A DNA stretch of 64,000 nt from JAUVXJ01 sp964433755 (lineage in GTDB: Bacteria > Chloroflexota > Anaerolineae > UBA7937 > B3-Chlor), in the NCBI GenBank assembly GCA_964433755.1, contig CAYSSR010000005.1:62001-126000 (forward strand), in the 5' to 3' direction. Shown here piece after piece: positions 8,449-16,624 of the stretch (the stretch's first letter is position 1; every line of letters begins with the position of its first letter). The translations under genes and the position numbers were made by a program. Under the pieces are notes generated by a model that saw only the letters and a list, made by a program, of their open reading frames with translations, did no database searches and was not told the origin of the DNA.

Positions 8449-9558
8449 CTATCTGTCCACCTCACCCATGGTGAGGTCGATGCTGCCGATGACGACGACT
8501 ACGTCGGCTATCTTTCCGCCTCTGCACATGTAGGGCAGCGCCTGCAAGTTCACGAAGCTGGGGGAACGGATCTTGTAGCGATAGGGGCTGCTGCTCTCGC
8601 CGTCACTGACCAGGTAGAAGCCCAGTTCCCCTTTGGGTGCTTCGATGCGGTGGTATATGTCGCCCGCAGGAGGCACGAACTTCTTCTTCTTGGGGGTCGC
8701 AGTCTCCCCCTCAGGGAGGTCCCTGAGGGCCTGCTCCAGGATTCGCACACTCTGCCGTATCTCGGCGATACGCACCAGGTAGCGGTCGTAGACGTCTCCA
8801 ACCGTGCCCACCGGGATGTCGAAATCGAAACGGTCATAGATGGAATAGGGCTCGGCCCGGCGGATATCGTAGGGCACCCCCGAGGCTCGCAGGAGAGGAC
8901 CGGTGCTACCGTAGGCGGTAGCCACGTCCGGGGGCAGAACACCTACGTTCTTGCACCGCATCTGCACGATCTCGTTGTCCGTGATCAGGCCCTCCAACTC
9001 ATCGGTGAATCCTGGCACGGCGGCCACAAACTCCCTACACTGCGGCAGGAACTCTGGGGGCAGGTCCGCGGCCACGCCCCCGATCCAGAAGTAGTTGGGC
9101 ATCATGCGGGAGCCGGCCGTCATCTCCCACATATCCAAGACCATCTCCCGCCACCTGAGGCAGTACATCATGGGAGTGAAGAAGCATCCCAACTCGTTCA
9201 TCAAGAACGCGATAGCCACCATGTGGTTGACGACGCGGTTCATCTCCACCATGATGATGCGGATGTACTTCGCTCGCTCCGGCGGCTCGATCTCGGCCAG
9301 TTTCTCCACGGCCAGGACGTAGGCGAACTCGTTGGACATGGGGCTGATGTAGTCCAGCCGATCGGTGAAGGGGGTGTTCTGGATCCAGTTGTTCTTCTCG
9401 CCGATCTTCTCGTGATTGCGGTGCAGATAGCCCACCACCGGCTCCACGTCCACGACGGTCTCCCCATCCATGGTCAGGATGAGGCGAAACACGCCGTGCG
9501 TGCTGGGGTGCTGCGGCCCCATGTTGATGGTGACGGTCTCGGTCTTCAACTCGGTCAT
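8449..9558 (-). CDS. nuoD: NADH-quinone oxidoreductase subunit D (49 kDa)
   Basis: Quinone-reducing peripheral subunit, related to [NiFe]-hydrogenase large subunits. 369 residues, separate from nuoC (not a nuoCD fusion). Contains the quinone-site loop GPQHPSTHGVFR, GYLHRNHEKIGE and the C-terminal APKGELGFYLVSDG and GSIDLTMGEVDR motifs. A short Lys-rich insertion (TPKKKKFVPP) sits before the last domain. Lies 14 bp upstream of nuoH and 21 bp after nuoC on the minus strand. Confidence 0.95.
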   Translation of the reverse strand: MTELKTETVTINMGPQHPSTHGVFRLILTMDGETVVDVEPVVGYLHRNHEKIGEKNNWIQNTPFTDRLDYISPMSNEFAYVLAVEKLAEIEPPERAKYIRIIMVEMNRVVNHMVAIAFLMNELGCFFTPMMYCLRWREMVLDMWEMTAGSRMMPNYFWIGGVAADLPPEFLPQCREFVAAVPGFTDELEGLITDNEIVQMRCKNVGVLPPDVATAYGSTGPLLRASGVPYDIRRAEPYSIYDRFDFDIPVGTVGDVYDRYLVRIAEIRQSVRILEQALRDLPEGETATPKKKKFVPPAGDIYHRIEAPKGELGFYLVSDGESSSPYRYKIRSPSFVNLQALPYMCRGGKIADVVVVIGSIDLTMGEVDR

Positions 9559-9579
9559 GCTCTCGTTCTCCGCTAGATG

Positions 9580-10038
9580 CTAGCTGAACGTATACTCGTC
9601 TACGGGGCCGGGGTAGTCTTTTCTCAAGGGGTGGCCCTCGAAGCCTTCCCACATCAAGACGCGCCTCAAATCCGGATGGCCGGAGAAACGAACACCCATG
9701 AGGTCCCACACCTCTCGCTCTTGCCAGTCCGCGCCTGACCACAGGGCGACCACCGAAGGAACCTCGGGGTTCTCTCTCGGGGCGTGCACCTTGATCACGA
9801 CCGGCGGACCTTGCTCCTTCATCGAGCAGAGGTGGTAGACGACTTCGAAGCGATCCTCGTAGTCAACTCCAGTGATGGAAGCACAGTAGTCGTAGCCGCC
9901 CTCGTCCCGCAGATACAGGGCCAACGCCAGGAGATGCTCTGGTTTGACCAGGATGGCGGGATCCTTGCCGTCGAGGTATTGGAGATCGAACTGGGGGAGC
10001 TTCGCCGTCAGGGTGTCAAAGACCTCTCTGGTGCTCAT
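9580..10038 (-). CDS. nuoC: NADH-quinone oxidoreductase subunit C (30 kDa)
   Basis: Peripheral-arm subunit that scaffolds NuoD and NuoB; 152 residues. The 30-kDa signature runs EREVWDLMGVRFSGHPDLRR and ends in PLRKDYPGP. The open frame extends much further upstream, but the ATG at 10038 (MSTREVF) in a four-base overlap with the nuoB stop gives the correct family length. The longer frame is only the nuoB shadow. Confidence 0.95.
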   Translation of the reverse strand: MSTREVFDTLTAKLPQFDLQYLDGKDPAILVKPEHLLALALYLRDEGGYDYCASITGVDYEDRFEVVYHLCSMKEQGPPVVIKVHAPRENPEVPSVVALWSGADWQEREVWDLMGVRFSGHPDLRRVLMWEGFEGHPLRKDYPGPVDEYTFS

Positions 10039-10616
10039 GCGCTCTTCTCCCCTTTCGGCAGTACCAGGCCCTGGGGTCCGTACTCGGGGACGGGTAGCTC
10101 GCGCTCCACGCCTTTTCGATACCACGGGGAGGTGCGGATGGTCTCTTCTTTCATCTTCTGGTGCAACTTGAACACGCCATCCAGTAAGCTCTCCGGTCGG
10201 GGCGGGCAACCGGGCACGTATACGTCCACGGGCAGGTACTTGTCTATGCCTGGCACGACGTTGTAGCCATCCTTGAACGGACCACCGGAGATGGCACAGG
10301 CCCCCATGGCCAGAACGTACTTGGGCTCGGGCATCTGGTCGTACAAACGGACCACCTGGGGAGCCATCTTCTTGGTGACGGTGCCGGAGATGATCATCAA
10401 CTCCGTCTGGCGGGGTGAGGCGCGCATGAACTCCATTCCGAAACGCGCCAGATCGTACCGCGAGGTGAGTGTCACGATCATCTCGAAAGCGCAGCAGGCC
10501 AGGCCGAACATCGTGGGCCACACAGACCCGGCCCGCCCGAGATTGTAGATCCAATCCACGGGCGCGATGAGCACGTTGCGCTGCAACTCCGGAGGCACCA
10601 TGTCTTGTTGGGTCAT
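10035..10616 (-). CDS. nuoB: NADH-quinone oxidoreductase subunit B (N2 cluster)
   Basis: Carries the terminal [4Fe-4S] cluster N2 that reduces quinone. 193 residues; the cluster ligands are visible as the tandem Cys pair in LACCAFEM, then the Cys in MGACAISGG and in VPGCPPRPESLL. The ATG at 10616 follows GGGAGTGGAA; an in-frame GTG two codons upstream lies in that ribosome site. Followed by nuoC with a four-base overlap; 48 bp after nuoA. Confidence 0.95.
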   Translation of the reverse strand: MTQQDMVPPELQRNVLIAPVDWIYNLGRAGSVWPTMFGLACCAFEMIVTLTSRYDLARFGMEFMRASPRQTELMIISGTVTKKMAPQVVRLYDQMPEPKYVLAMGACAISGGPFKDGYNVVPGIDKYLPVDVYVPGCPPRPESLLDGVFKLHQKMKEETIRTSPWYRKGVERELPVPEYGPQGLVLPKGEKSA

Positions 10617-10664
10617 TTCCACTCCCTTTCCTGGCCCTGGCTTCTGCTCACTAGGCCCCAGCGA

Positions 10665-11018
10665 CTACACCCACTCCAGGGCGCCCTTGCGCCAGGCGTA
10701 GACGAGGCCACCCAGCAGAATCATGAGGAAGAGAAACATCTCCACCAGGGCGAAGAGACCGAGCTGGCCGTACGCTACAGCCCAGGGGTAAAGAAAAACG
10801 GTCTCCACATCGAAGACGAGGAAGATCAGGGCGTAGATGTAGTACTGGACCCTGAAGCGTACCCACGTCTCGCCGATGGTTTCGAGACCGCATTCGTAGA
10901 TGGATTTCTTGACTGGGGCTGGCTTCCTGGGGCGGAGGAGAAAAGCGAGAAACATGGCGATGAGGGGAAAGACGGCGGCTACCACCAATAGCAGCCCGAT
11001 TAATGCGAAATCTGTCAC
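10665..11018 (-). CDS. nuoA: NADH-quinone oxidoreductase subunit A
   Basis: Small three-helix membrane subunit at the arm junction, first gene of the operon. 117 residues with KKSIYECGLETIG and FDVETVFLYPWA, both diagnostic. The start is the GTG at 11018, eight bases after AAGGAGG; an ATG further upstream would add an unconserved basic leader with no ribosome site. The operon order A-B-C-D-H-I-J-K-L-M-N lacks nuoE, nuoF and nuoG. Confidence 0.95.
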   Translation of the reverse strand: MTDFALIGLLLVVAAVFPLIAMFLAFLLRPRKPAPVKKSIYECGLETIGETWVRFRVQYYIYALIFLVFDVETVFLYPWAVAYGQLGLFALVEMFLFLMILLGGLVYAWRKGALEWV

Positions 11019-11144
11019 AGATACTACCTCCTTGCGAATAGCCCCTTTGCCGATGTACCTTCGTCTGCCGACCAACAGGCCTCTCTCGGGGCGTATCTAT
11101 GGTTGTTCCACTGGACTACCACTATCTCAGCCAAACGCGGCTAG

Positions 11145-11173
11145 ATTGTAGCCTCGGTTGGGTCTTTGGTCAA
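11145..11173 (-). promoter_or_regulatory. Promoter of the nuo operon
   Basis: Minus strand TTGACC (11173-11168), 17-nt spacer, TACAAT (11150-11145); predicted start near 11138, leaving about 120 nt of leader before nuoA. Its -35 overlaps that of the opposite promoter by four bases. Confidence 0.7.
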
Positions 11174-11195
11174 GAAGAGGGAGACTGCTTATAAT
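11166..11195 (+). promoter_or_regulatory. Promoter of the FemAB-like gene
   Basis: TTGGTC (11166-11171), 18-nt spacer, perfect TATAAT (11190-11195). A transcript starting near 11202 excludes the GTG at 11198 as start of the downstream gene and supports the GTG at 11249. Confidence 0.65.
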
Positions 11196-11248
11196 GGGTG
11201 GCAAGGTTCACAACAACGCATTATATCCCACCGTCGGGGGAAACGCAA

Positions 11249-12319
11249 GTGGGCAGAGATCACGCTCAGATAGACCCAACGGATATCCAGGTGCACGGCC
11301 GGGAGCAGTGGGACGAGTTCGTCCTGGAACGGGGAGGCCACCTGCTCCAGTCGTGGGGCTGGGGCGAGTTCAAGGGTCGCTTCGGTTGGGACACGGAGCG
11401 GTTGGCGGTCAGAGACGCCGGCGGCGAGTTCGAGGGGGTGGCCCAGGTTCTGATCCGGCGCTTGCCCTTGGGGAGCATGGCCTACGTGCCCAAAGGCCCC
11501 GTAGCCAGCCCCGACGATAGAGAGACCTGGGCGCGGCTGCTGCGTCTCCTGCGCGACTTCGGCAGGGAAAGGGGCGTCACCTTCCTCAGGGTCGAGCCGG
11601 ACTGGGAGGGGGAGTTCCCTCTGTCTCGGCTCCTGGCTGAGGAGGGCTTCAGGGTCTCGGGCCAGGCGATCCAGCCTCGAACCACCATCGTGGTGAGCCT
11701 GGAGAGGGACGAGGAAGAGATCCTGGCGGAGATGAAGTCCAAGACTCGCTACAACGTGCGCCTGGCTGAACGCAAAGGGGTGACGGTGCGCGAGGGAAGC
11801 GAAGAGGACGTCTCCCTGTTCTACGCGTTGATGGAGGAGACGCGCGAGAGGGACACCTTCGGCATCCACGGTGAAGAGTACTACCTCGAGGCGTGGCGTA
11901 CGTTCGTCGCTCAGGGGCAGGCCAGGCTCCTTCTGGCCTTCTACGGCGACGAGCCCCTGGGCGGGTTGATGGTCTTCGCCTTCGGCAACACCGCTTACTA
12001 TCTGTACGGTGCCTCCTCCGACAGGCACCGCAACCTGATGCCCAACCATCTGCTCCAGTGGCGGGCCATGTTGTGGGCCAGGGAGCGAGGCTGCGGCGGC
12101 TACGACCTGTGGGGCATCCCCGACGAGGCCGGCGAGGGCGAAGAGGACATGGAGGAGGTCCTGGGGCGTGGCGGCCTGTGGGGGGTCTACCGCTTCAAGC
12201 GAGGCTTCGGGGGCAGGGTGTTGCGGTATTGCCCGAGTTACGACTACGTCTACTCGCCTGCGTTGTACTGGTTGGGGACGAGGGTGTATCCGCGGGTAAG
12301 GAGTGTCTTGGGCGCATAG
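11249..12319 (+). CDS. FemAB-family aminoacyltransferase (peptidoglycan bridge-like), copy 1
   Basis: Homologue of FemA/FemX enzymes, which add amino acids from aminoacyl-tRNA to the lipid II stem peptide; double-GNAT fold. 356 residues. Family features: LLQSWGWGEFKGRFGW near the N-terminus, MKSKTRYNVRLAERKGV in the middle, then the GNAT-like block YGASSDRHRNLMPNHLLQW and DLWGIPD. The GTG at 11249 follows GGGGGA by seven bases and lies downstream of the promoter. Paralogue at 28.7 kb shares all these blocks; this copy carries an acidic Glu/Gly-rich insertion after WGIPD. Actual substrate unknown; it is monocistronic. Confidence 0.85.
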   Translation: MGRDHAQIDPTDIQVHGREQWDEFVLERGGHLLQSWGWGEFKGRFGWDTERLAVRDAGGEFEGVAQVLIRRLPLGSMAYVPKGPVASPDDRETWARLLRLLRDFGRERGVTFLRVEPDWEGEFPLSRLLAEEGFRVSGQAIQPRTTIVVSLERDEEEILAEMKSKTRYNVRLAERKGVTVREGSEEDVSLFYALMEETRERDTFGIHGEEYYLEAWRTFVAQGQARLLLAFYGDEPLGGLMVFAFGNTAYYLYGASSDRHRNLMPNHLLQWRAMLWARERGCGGYDLWGIPDEAGEGEEDMEEVLGRGGLWGVYRFKRGFGGRVLRYCPSYDYVYSPALYWLGTRVYPRVRSVLGA

Positions 12320-12396
12320 CTGAGTATGCCCAGACGACCGCCCGGTCGGTTGCCGGCAGTACTGCGTCATCACGGTCTTTCTTCATCCAACTACTG

Positions 12397-12425
12397 TTGA
12401 CAGTCTTGCCCAATCGTGCTATGAT
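12397..12425 (+). promoter_or_regulatory. Promoter of the Fic gene
   Basis: Consensus TTGACA (12397-12402), 17-nt spacer, TATGAT (12420-12425), about 50 nt before the Fic start codon. Confidence 0.75.
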
Positions 12426-12481
12426 TTAGCAGTGGTCTGACCTTCCCACTGTCGATACCCGCACAGCCACAGGGGTGCGAG

Positions 12482-13657
12482 ATGGACCCAGAGCGATTCA
12501 GGGATAGCACGGCGGGACGCGTGATACGAGTCGGGAGAGGAAAGGAGGCTTACTGGGCCTTCGTTCCTCACGACCTGCCGCCTGCGCTGGACTGGGACAC
12601 GAAGCTCGTGTCAGTCGTTGCGGAGGCCGAGCGCTCGCTGGGCGAATTGGCGGGTCTGGGTCGGAACATCCCAAACCCGCATCTGCTGGTTGCGCCGTTC
12701 GTACGCCGAGAGGCGGTCCTTTCATCGCGCATTGAGGGCACCCAGGCCGATATCGCGGACCTGTACGGCTACGAAGCTGGTCAGCTGACACTCCCTGGCT
12801 TCCCCAAACCTACCGCATCCGAATCGGACCTCCGAGAGGTACTAAACTACGTTATGGCGCTGGAGTACGGACTGCAGCGACTCGGAGAGCTTCCAGTGAG
12901 CCTCCGGCTGATTAGGGAACTCCATGAGCGGCTGCTGCGCGGCGTGCGGGGCGAACACTACGAAGTGGGTGCGTTCCGGGACAGGCAGAACTGGATTGGC
13001 CCGAATGAATGCCCACTGTCCGAAGCGGAGTTTGTGGCCCCTCCTGTGCCACAGATGCATAGGTCCCTTCAGGCGCTGGAGAGCTACCTTCACCGCGACG
13101 ACTCCTATGCTCCTCTGGTGCGTCTCGCCTTCATCCACTACCAGTTCGAGGCCATCCATCCCTTCGTCGACGGTAACGGGCGTATTGGCCGGTTGCTGCT
13201 CTCACTCCTGCTGGTTCACTGGGGGCTGCTGCCGCTGCCACTGCTGTACCTCAGCGCCTTCTTCGAGCGGCACCGCGATGAGTACTACGACCTGCTCATG
13301 GCTGTCAGTGAGAGGGGCGAGTGGAAAGAGTGGGTGACGTTCTTCTTGCGCGGCGCCGCTGAGCAGGCGAGGGACGCGACAAGCAGGGCCGTCCAGATGC
13401 ATGAGCTGCGAGCAGACTGGAGCAAGCGGTTGGTTGCTGCGAGGTCTGCGCTACCATCGCGCCTGGCGGACATGCTGCTTGAGACGCCGTTGGTTTCCAT
13501 ACCGCAGGTGCAGCACGCCCTTGAGGTTACCTATCCAACGGCGCAAAGCAACGTCCAAAAGCTCGTCGACGCAGACATCCTCCGACAGCTGGGCGAGTCC
13601 TCCTATGGCAAGACCTATGTGGCCTGGGAGATCTTCGACATAATCACGGCTCAGTAG
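12482..13657 (+). CDS. Fic family protein (AMPylase) with class II autoinhibition
   Basis: Fic enzymes transfer AMP (or other nucleotide moieties) to target proteins. 391 residues. The catalytic loop HPFVDGNGRIGR is intact (catalytic His about residue 226). An N-terminal inhibitory motif of the S/T-x-x-x-E-G type (SSRIEG, residues 81-86) places it in class II, where a Glu blocks ATP. Residues 1-55 form a Fic N-terminal extension; the last about 90 residues look like a winged helix (PTAQSNVQKLVDADIL), so it may bind DNA and autoregulate. It heads an accessory block with RadC and an R-M module. A regulatory or toxin role is possible; target unknown. Confidence 0.9.
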   Translation: MDPERFRDSTAGRVIRVGRGKEAYWAFVPHDLPPALDWDTKLVSVVAEAERSLGELAGLGRNIPNPHLLVAPFVRREAVLSSRIEGTQADIADLYGYEAGQLTLPGFPKPTASESDLREVLNYVMALEYGLQRLGELPVSLRLIRELHERLLRGVRGEHYEVGAFRDRQNWIGPNECPLSEAEFVAPPVPQMHRSLQALESYLHRDDSYAPLVRLAFIHYQFEAIHPFVDGNGRIGRLLLSLLLVHWGLLPLPLLYLSAFFERHRDEYYDLLMAVSERGEWKEWVTFFLRGAAEQARDATSRAVQMHELRADWSKRLVAARSALPSRLADMLLETPLVSIPQVQHALEVTYPTAQSNVQKLVDADILRQLGESSYGKTYVAWEIFDIITAQ

Positions 13658-13688
13658 AGCTCTCGAATTAAAGTCTTGGGCCGAAATC

Positions 13689-13728
13689 TATAATTCCGAC
13701 CGCGACAATTATACAGAACTTAAGTTCT
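13689..13728. promoter_or_regulatory. Two dyad-symmetric AT-rich sites (operator-like)
   Basis: TATAATT (13689-13695) and AATTATA (13707-13713) form an inverted repeat with an 11-nt spacer. Immediately after lies the perfect 14-bp palindrome AGAACTTAAGTTCT (13715-13728). Both sit in the short AT-rich gap between the Fic gene and the small gene upstream of radC, in otherwise GC-rich DNA. They are candidate repressor sites or part of an AT-rich promoter; no clear -35 was found. Confidence 0.4.
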
Positions 13729-13764
13729 CGGCCTTCTTTGGCGAGCGTAGATCGGGCGGGCGAC

Positions 13765-14049
13765 GTGTCAAGAACTCTGGCCGAATTGACTCTTGAGGAG
13801 TTAGAGGAACTGGTCGAACGTGCCATCGATAGGCGCCTCACCGTCTGGCTGACTCAGCTCATGGATGCCTTTGAGGGGCTAGGAGACGAGAACGGTGACG
13901 AGCTCTGTCCGGGGTTTGTGGCCTCTCTGCGGCGGTCACCGGAGCAAGCAAGGTCAGGAGAAGGCACCACTCTCGACCTGTTTCGCCGCGAACCGGATCG
14001 ATCAGCCCGGCTGCTCGCTTCTACGGGCCCTCGAGGGCCGGAGATATGA
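13765..14049 (+). CDS. Small acidic protein of unknown function, coupled to radC
   Basis: About 94 residues. The N-terminal helix LTLEELEELVERAIDRRLTVWL is amphipathic and acidic; the C-terminal part has an F-x-x-x-L-R-R-S-x-E-Q-x-R-x-G-E pattern common in short antitoxin-like or accessory proteins. I do not recognise a named family. The GTG at 13765 (after GGGCGGG) is chosen over a TTG at 13738 that lacks a ribosome site. Its TGA overlaps the radC ATG (ATATGAG), so translation is probably coupled. Could be an antitoxin for Fic or an accessory to RadC; both are guesses. Confidence 0.55.
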   Translation: MSRTLAELTLEELEELVERAIDRRLTVWLTQLMDAFEGLGDENGDELCPGFVASLRRSPEQARSGEGTTLDLFRREPDRSARLLASTGPRGPEI

Positions 14050-14780
14050 GAGAAACGGCGGACGGAAAACGCATAGCCAGCTGGCCCGCGGAACACAGGC
14101 CTCGCGAGAAGCTCTTGAAGTCGGGGTCAGGCACCCTCTCCGACGCAGAGTTGTTGGCGATCTTTCTAAGGTCTGGGGTTGAGGGGAAGAGTGCCGTCGC
14201 GCTCGCCGAGGAGCTGCTGGAGAGATTCGGTTCCTTGCGAGGACTGCACGCGGCCTCGGCTGAGGAATTGCGCCTCGTACGAGGCATGGGCGATGCCAAG
14301 ATTGCACAACTCAAGGCCGTCATGGAGCTTAGTCGGAGGTACCTGCTGGAAGGCATCGAGAATCGTCTGTACGTCGAGTGCACCGAGGACATCCTTGCTC
14401 TGCTGTCCCAGGAGATGCGCGGCCTAGACCGTGAGGTGTTCAAGATTATAATGTTGAATGGGCAGAACCAGGTGCTGTCCATCGTGGATGGGTTTGAGGG
14501 GACGCTGACGGCTAGCGCTGTCTATCCGCGGGAGGTTGTGAAACTGGCTCTGAGCCATTCTGCCGCGGCTCTGGTGTTTGCTCACAATCACCCTTCTGGC
14601 AAGGCCATACCCAGTGATCAGGACAAGACGATAACACGCGATTTGGTGTTCGCCGCCAGGGTGATGGATATGAGAGTCCACGATCATGTTGTGATCGGAG
14701 ACGGTGAGGTGTTCAGCTTTGCTGAGGCCGGGCTGATCGAGGAGTACAACGCAGAGTACGATAGGAGGCACAAGGGCTGA
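14046..14780 (+). CDS. radC: RadC/JAB-domain protein
   Basis: 244 residues. N-terminal helix-hairpin-helix region (GSLRGLHAASAEELRLVRGMGDAK) followed by an MPN/JAB metalloprotease-like domain with the JAMM-type motif HNHPSG (about residues 180-185) followed by the conserved D of SDQD. RadC proteins were once linked to DNA repair, but their biochemical role is unsettled and copies are frequent in mobile and defence loci. Stop codon abuts the methyltransferase ATG (TGATGG), so it is co-transcribed with the R-M genes. Confidence 0.9.
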   Translation: MRETADGKRIASWPAEHRPREKLLKSGSGTLSDAELLAIFLRSGVEGKSAVALAEELLERFGSLRGLHAASAEELRLVRGMGDAKIAQLKAVMELSRRYLLEGIENRLYVECTEDILALLSQEMRGLDREVFKIIMLNGQNQVLSIVDGFEGTLTASAVYPREVVKLALSHSAAALVFAHNHPSGKAIPSDQDKTITRDLVFAARVMDMRVHDHVVIGDGEVFSFAEAGLIEEYNAEYDRRHKG

Positions 14781-16624
14781 TGGTGCAGAGGCGATTCCCG
14801 AAGCTGGAGGAATCTGACAAGCGCAAGGGCGAAATCCGTGATTTCATCTCCGGCGAGTGGGTGAAGGCAACGCCAGAGGAAGTGGAGGCCGTCCAGGTTC
14901 TGTCAAGGCGCCTTGTTGAGGATCATGGCTACGACAGAGGACAGATCCAGACTAGACCCCAGTTTCGCGTTCGTCGGCGCCCGTCTGACACGCCGAGGTC
15001 GTACCCCGTAGATATTGCAGTCTTCAATAGTGAGACGAAGGTGGAGGACAATCTCTTTCTCATTGCGGAGTGCAAGAGAAAGGTCAGGAAGGAGGGCCTG
15101 GCGCAACTCAAGATCTACATGGACATGTCGCCGGCAGAGGTGGGGGTTTGGTTCAATGGTGAGGACCACGCGTATCTTCGCAAGGTGCTGCATCCAGATG
15201 GCCGTCGGACCTACGAGGATCTGCCAAGTGTCCCAAGTAAGGGACAACGCATTGAGGACATAGGACGTTTCAGGCGCTGTGATCTCAAGCCTGCCTCGGA
15301 CCTGAAGTCGGTGTTCCGGGACATACGCAATCACTTGGCGGGCAACGTAACTGGCATTACCCGGGACGAGGCTCTAGCCCAGGAAATCATCAATGTCCTC
15401 TTCTGCAAGATCTACGACGAGACTAACACTCCGCCTCCGGACATTGTGGAGTTCCGCTATGGCACCGGAGAGCCGGTTGACGACGTGAAGAGACGTGTCA
15501 TGAGGCTGTTCCAGCTTGTGAAGACGGAATTCGACGATGTGTTTGACGAGGCAGATGCGATTACACTCGATGCCGACAACTTGGCATACGTCGTCGGGGA
15601 GCTGCAGACCTACTGTATCACTGAGGCCGCTCGAGACGCAGTCGGCGACGCATTTGAGGTATTCATCGGACCAGCTCTGAGAGGAGCCGAAGGCCAGTTC
15701 TTCACTCCAAGAAACGTTGTCAGGATGATGGTGGAGATCCTCGATCCCGATCCTGGAGAGATGATCATTGATCCGGCGTGTGGAAGTGGAGGGTTCCTGA
15801 TTGTGGCGCTGGAGCATGTGTGGCAGAAGTTGGAGCAGCAGGCAGAGACCAAGGGCTACGATGAGATCTGGCTAGACCGCAAGAAGCGAGAGGTTGCGTC
15901 CAGGTATTTCAGAGGTATTGAAAAAGACAGCTTCTTGGCCAAGGTGACCAAGGCCTATATGGCCATCATAGGCGATGGGCGCGGGGGCGTCTTCTGCGAC
16001 AATAGCTTGGCGCCGCCCGGTGAGTGGCACTCCCAGACCCAGGACGCCATCGAGCTTGGGGGGTTTGACGTCGTCCTAACGAATCCGCCCTTTGGCACCA
16101 AGATTCCCATCAAGGGACGGCATGTGCTTTCACAATTCGACCTCGGCCACAGGTGGAAGAAGAACAAGAGTACGGGGATCAAGGAGAGAACCTCCACGTT
16201 GTACGGTTCCCGTCCGCCCCAATTGCTGTTCCTCGAACGGTGCATCCAGTTGCTCAAGCCGGGGGGGAGAATGGGAATCGTGCTGCCCGAGGCGATCTTC
16301 GGAATGCCGACGTACGACTATGTGGTGCTTCTTGTGAGGCAGCGAGCGAAGATACGGGGCGTTGTCTCGATGCCGGAAGCCCTTTTCAAGACATCAGGAA
16401 AGGGAGGTACTCACACGAAGACGTGTGTTCTCTTCTTAGAGAATACGGCTACGACAGATGATTATGAGATCTTCATGGCCGACGCGAGATGGTGTGGCCA
16501 CGACTCTCGGGGGAACAAGACGATTCGTGTGGCTGCGGACGGGCAGGAGATTCTCCTCGACGATGTGCCTTTAGTCACTCAGAGATACAGACAACTGATG
16601 GGGCGGTCTGATGAATCGCCATGA
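14780..16624 (+). CDS. Fused restriction endonuclease / N6-adenine DNA methyltransferase (RM subunit)
   Basis: 614 residues. Residues about 60-165 form a PD-(D/E)XK nuclease-like domain related to the HsdR N-terminus: Asp78 in YPVDIAVF, then Glu97-Cys98-Lys99 (IAECKRK). A HsdM-type methyltransferase follows with motif I DPACGSGGF (about residue 330) and catalytic NPPFG (about 435). Nuclease plus gamma-class methylase in one chain with a separate specificity protein downstream is the layout of BcgI-type (type IIB) systems; BcgI A is of similar length. No HsdR ATPase gene is nearby. It overlaps the S gene by 14 bases. If the nuclease site is inactive it could be a methylation-only system. Confidence 0.85.
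   Translation: MVQRRFPKLEESDKRKGEIRDFISGEWVKATPEEVEAVQVLSRRLVEDHGYDRGQIQTRPQFRVRRRPSDTPRSYPVDIAVFNSETKVEDNLFLIAECKRKVRKEGLAQLKIYMDMSPAEVGVWFNGEDHAYLRKVLHPDGRRTYEDLPSVPSKGQRIEDIGRFRRCDLKPASDLKSVFRDIRNHLAGNVTGITRDEALAQEIINVLFCKIYDETNTPPPDIVEFRYGTGEPVDDVKRRVMRLFQLVKTEFDDVFDEADAITLDADNLAYVVGELQTYCITEAARDAVGDAFEVFIGPALRGAEGQFFTPRNVVRMMVEILDPDPGEMIIDPACGSGGFLIVALEHVWQKLEQQAETKGYDEIWLDRKKREVASRYFRGIEKDSFLAKVTKAYMAIIGDGRGGVFCDNSLAPPGEWHSQTQDAIELGGFDVVLTNPPFGTKIPIKGRHVLSQFDLGHRWKKNKSTGIKERTSTLYGSRPPQLLFLERCIQLLKPGGRMGIVLPEAIFGMPTYDYVVLLVRQRAKIRGVVSMPEALFKTSGKGGTHTKTCVLFLENTATTDDYEIFMADARWCGHDSRGNKTIRVAADGQEILLDDVPLVTQRYRQLMGRSDESP

Noticed and set aside
11189..12373. 394-residue frame antisense to the FemAB gene
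   Set aside because: The plus-strand gene has clear family motifs and a promoter; the antisense product has none.
13738..13764. TTG at 13738 as start of the small pre-radC gene
   Set aside because: No ribosome site upstream; the GTG at 13765 has a G-rich stretch at better spacing.
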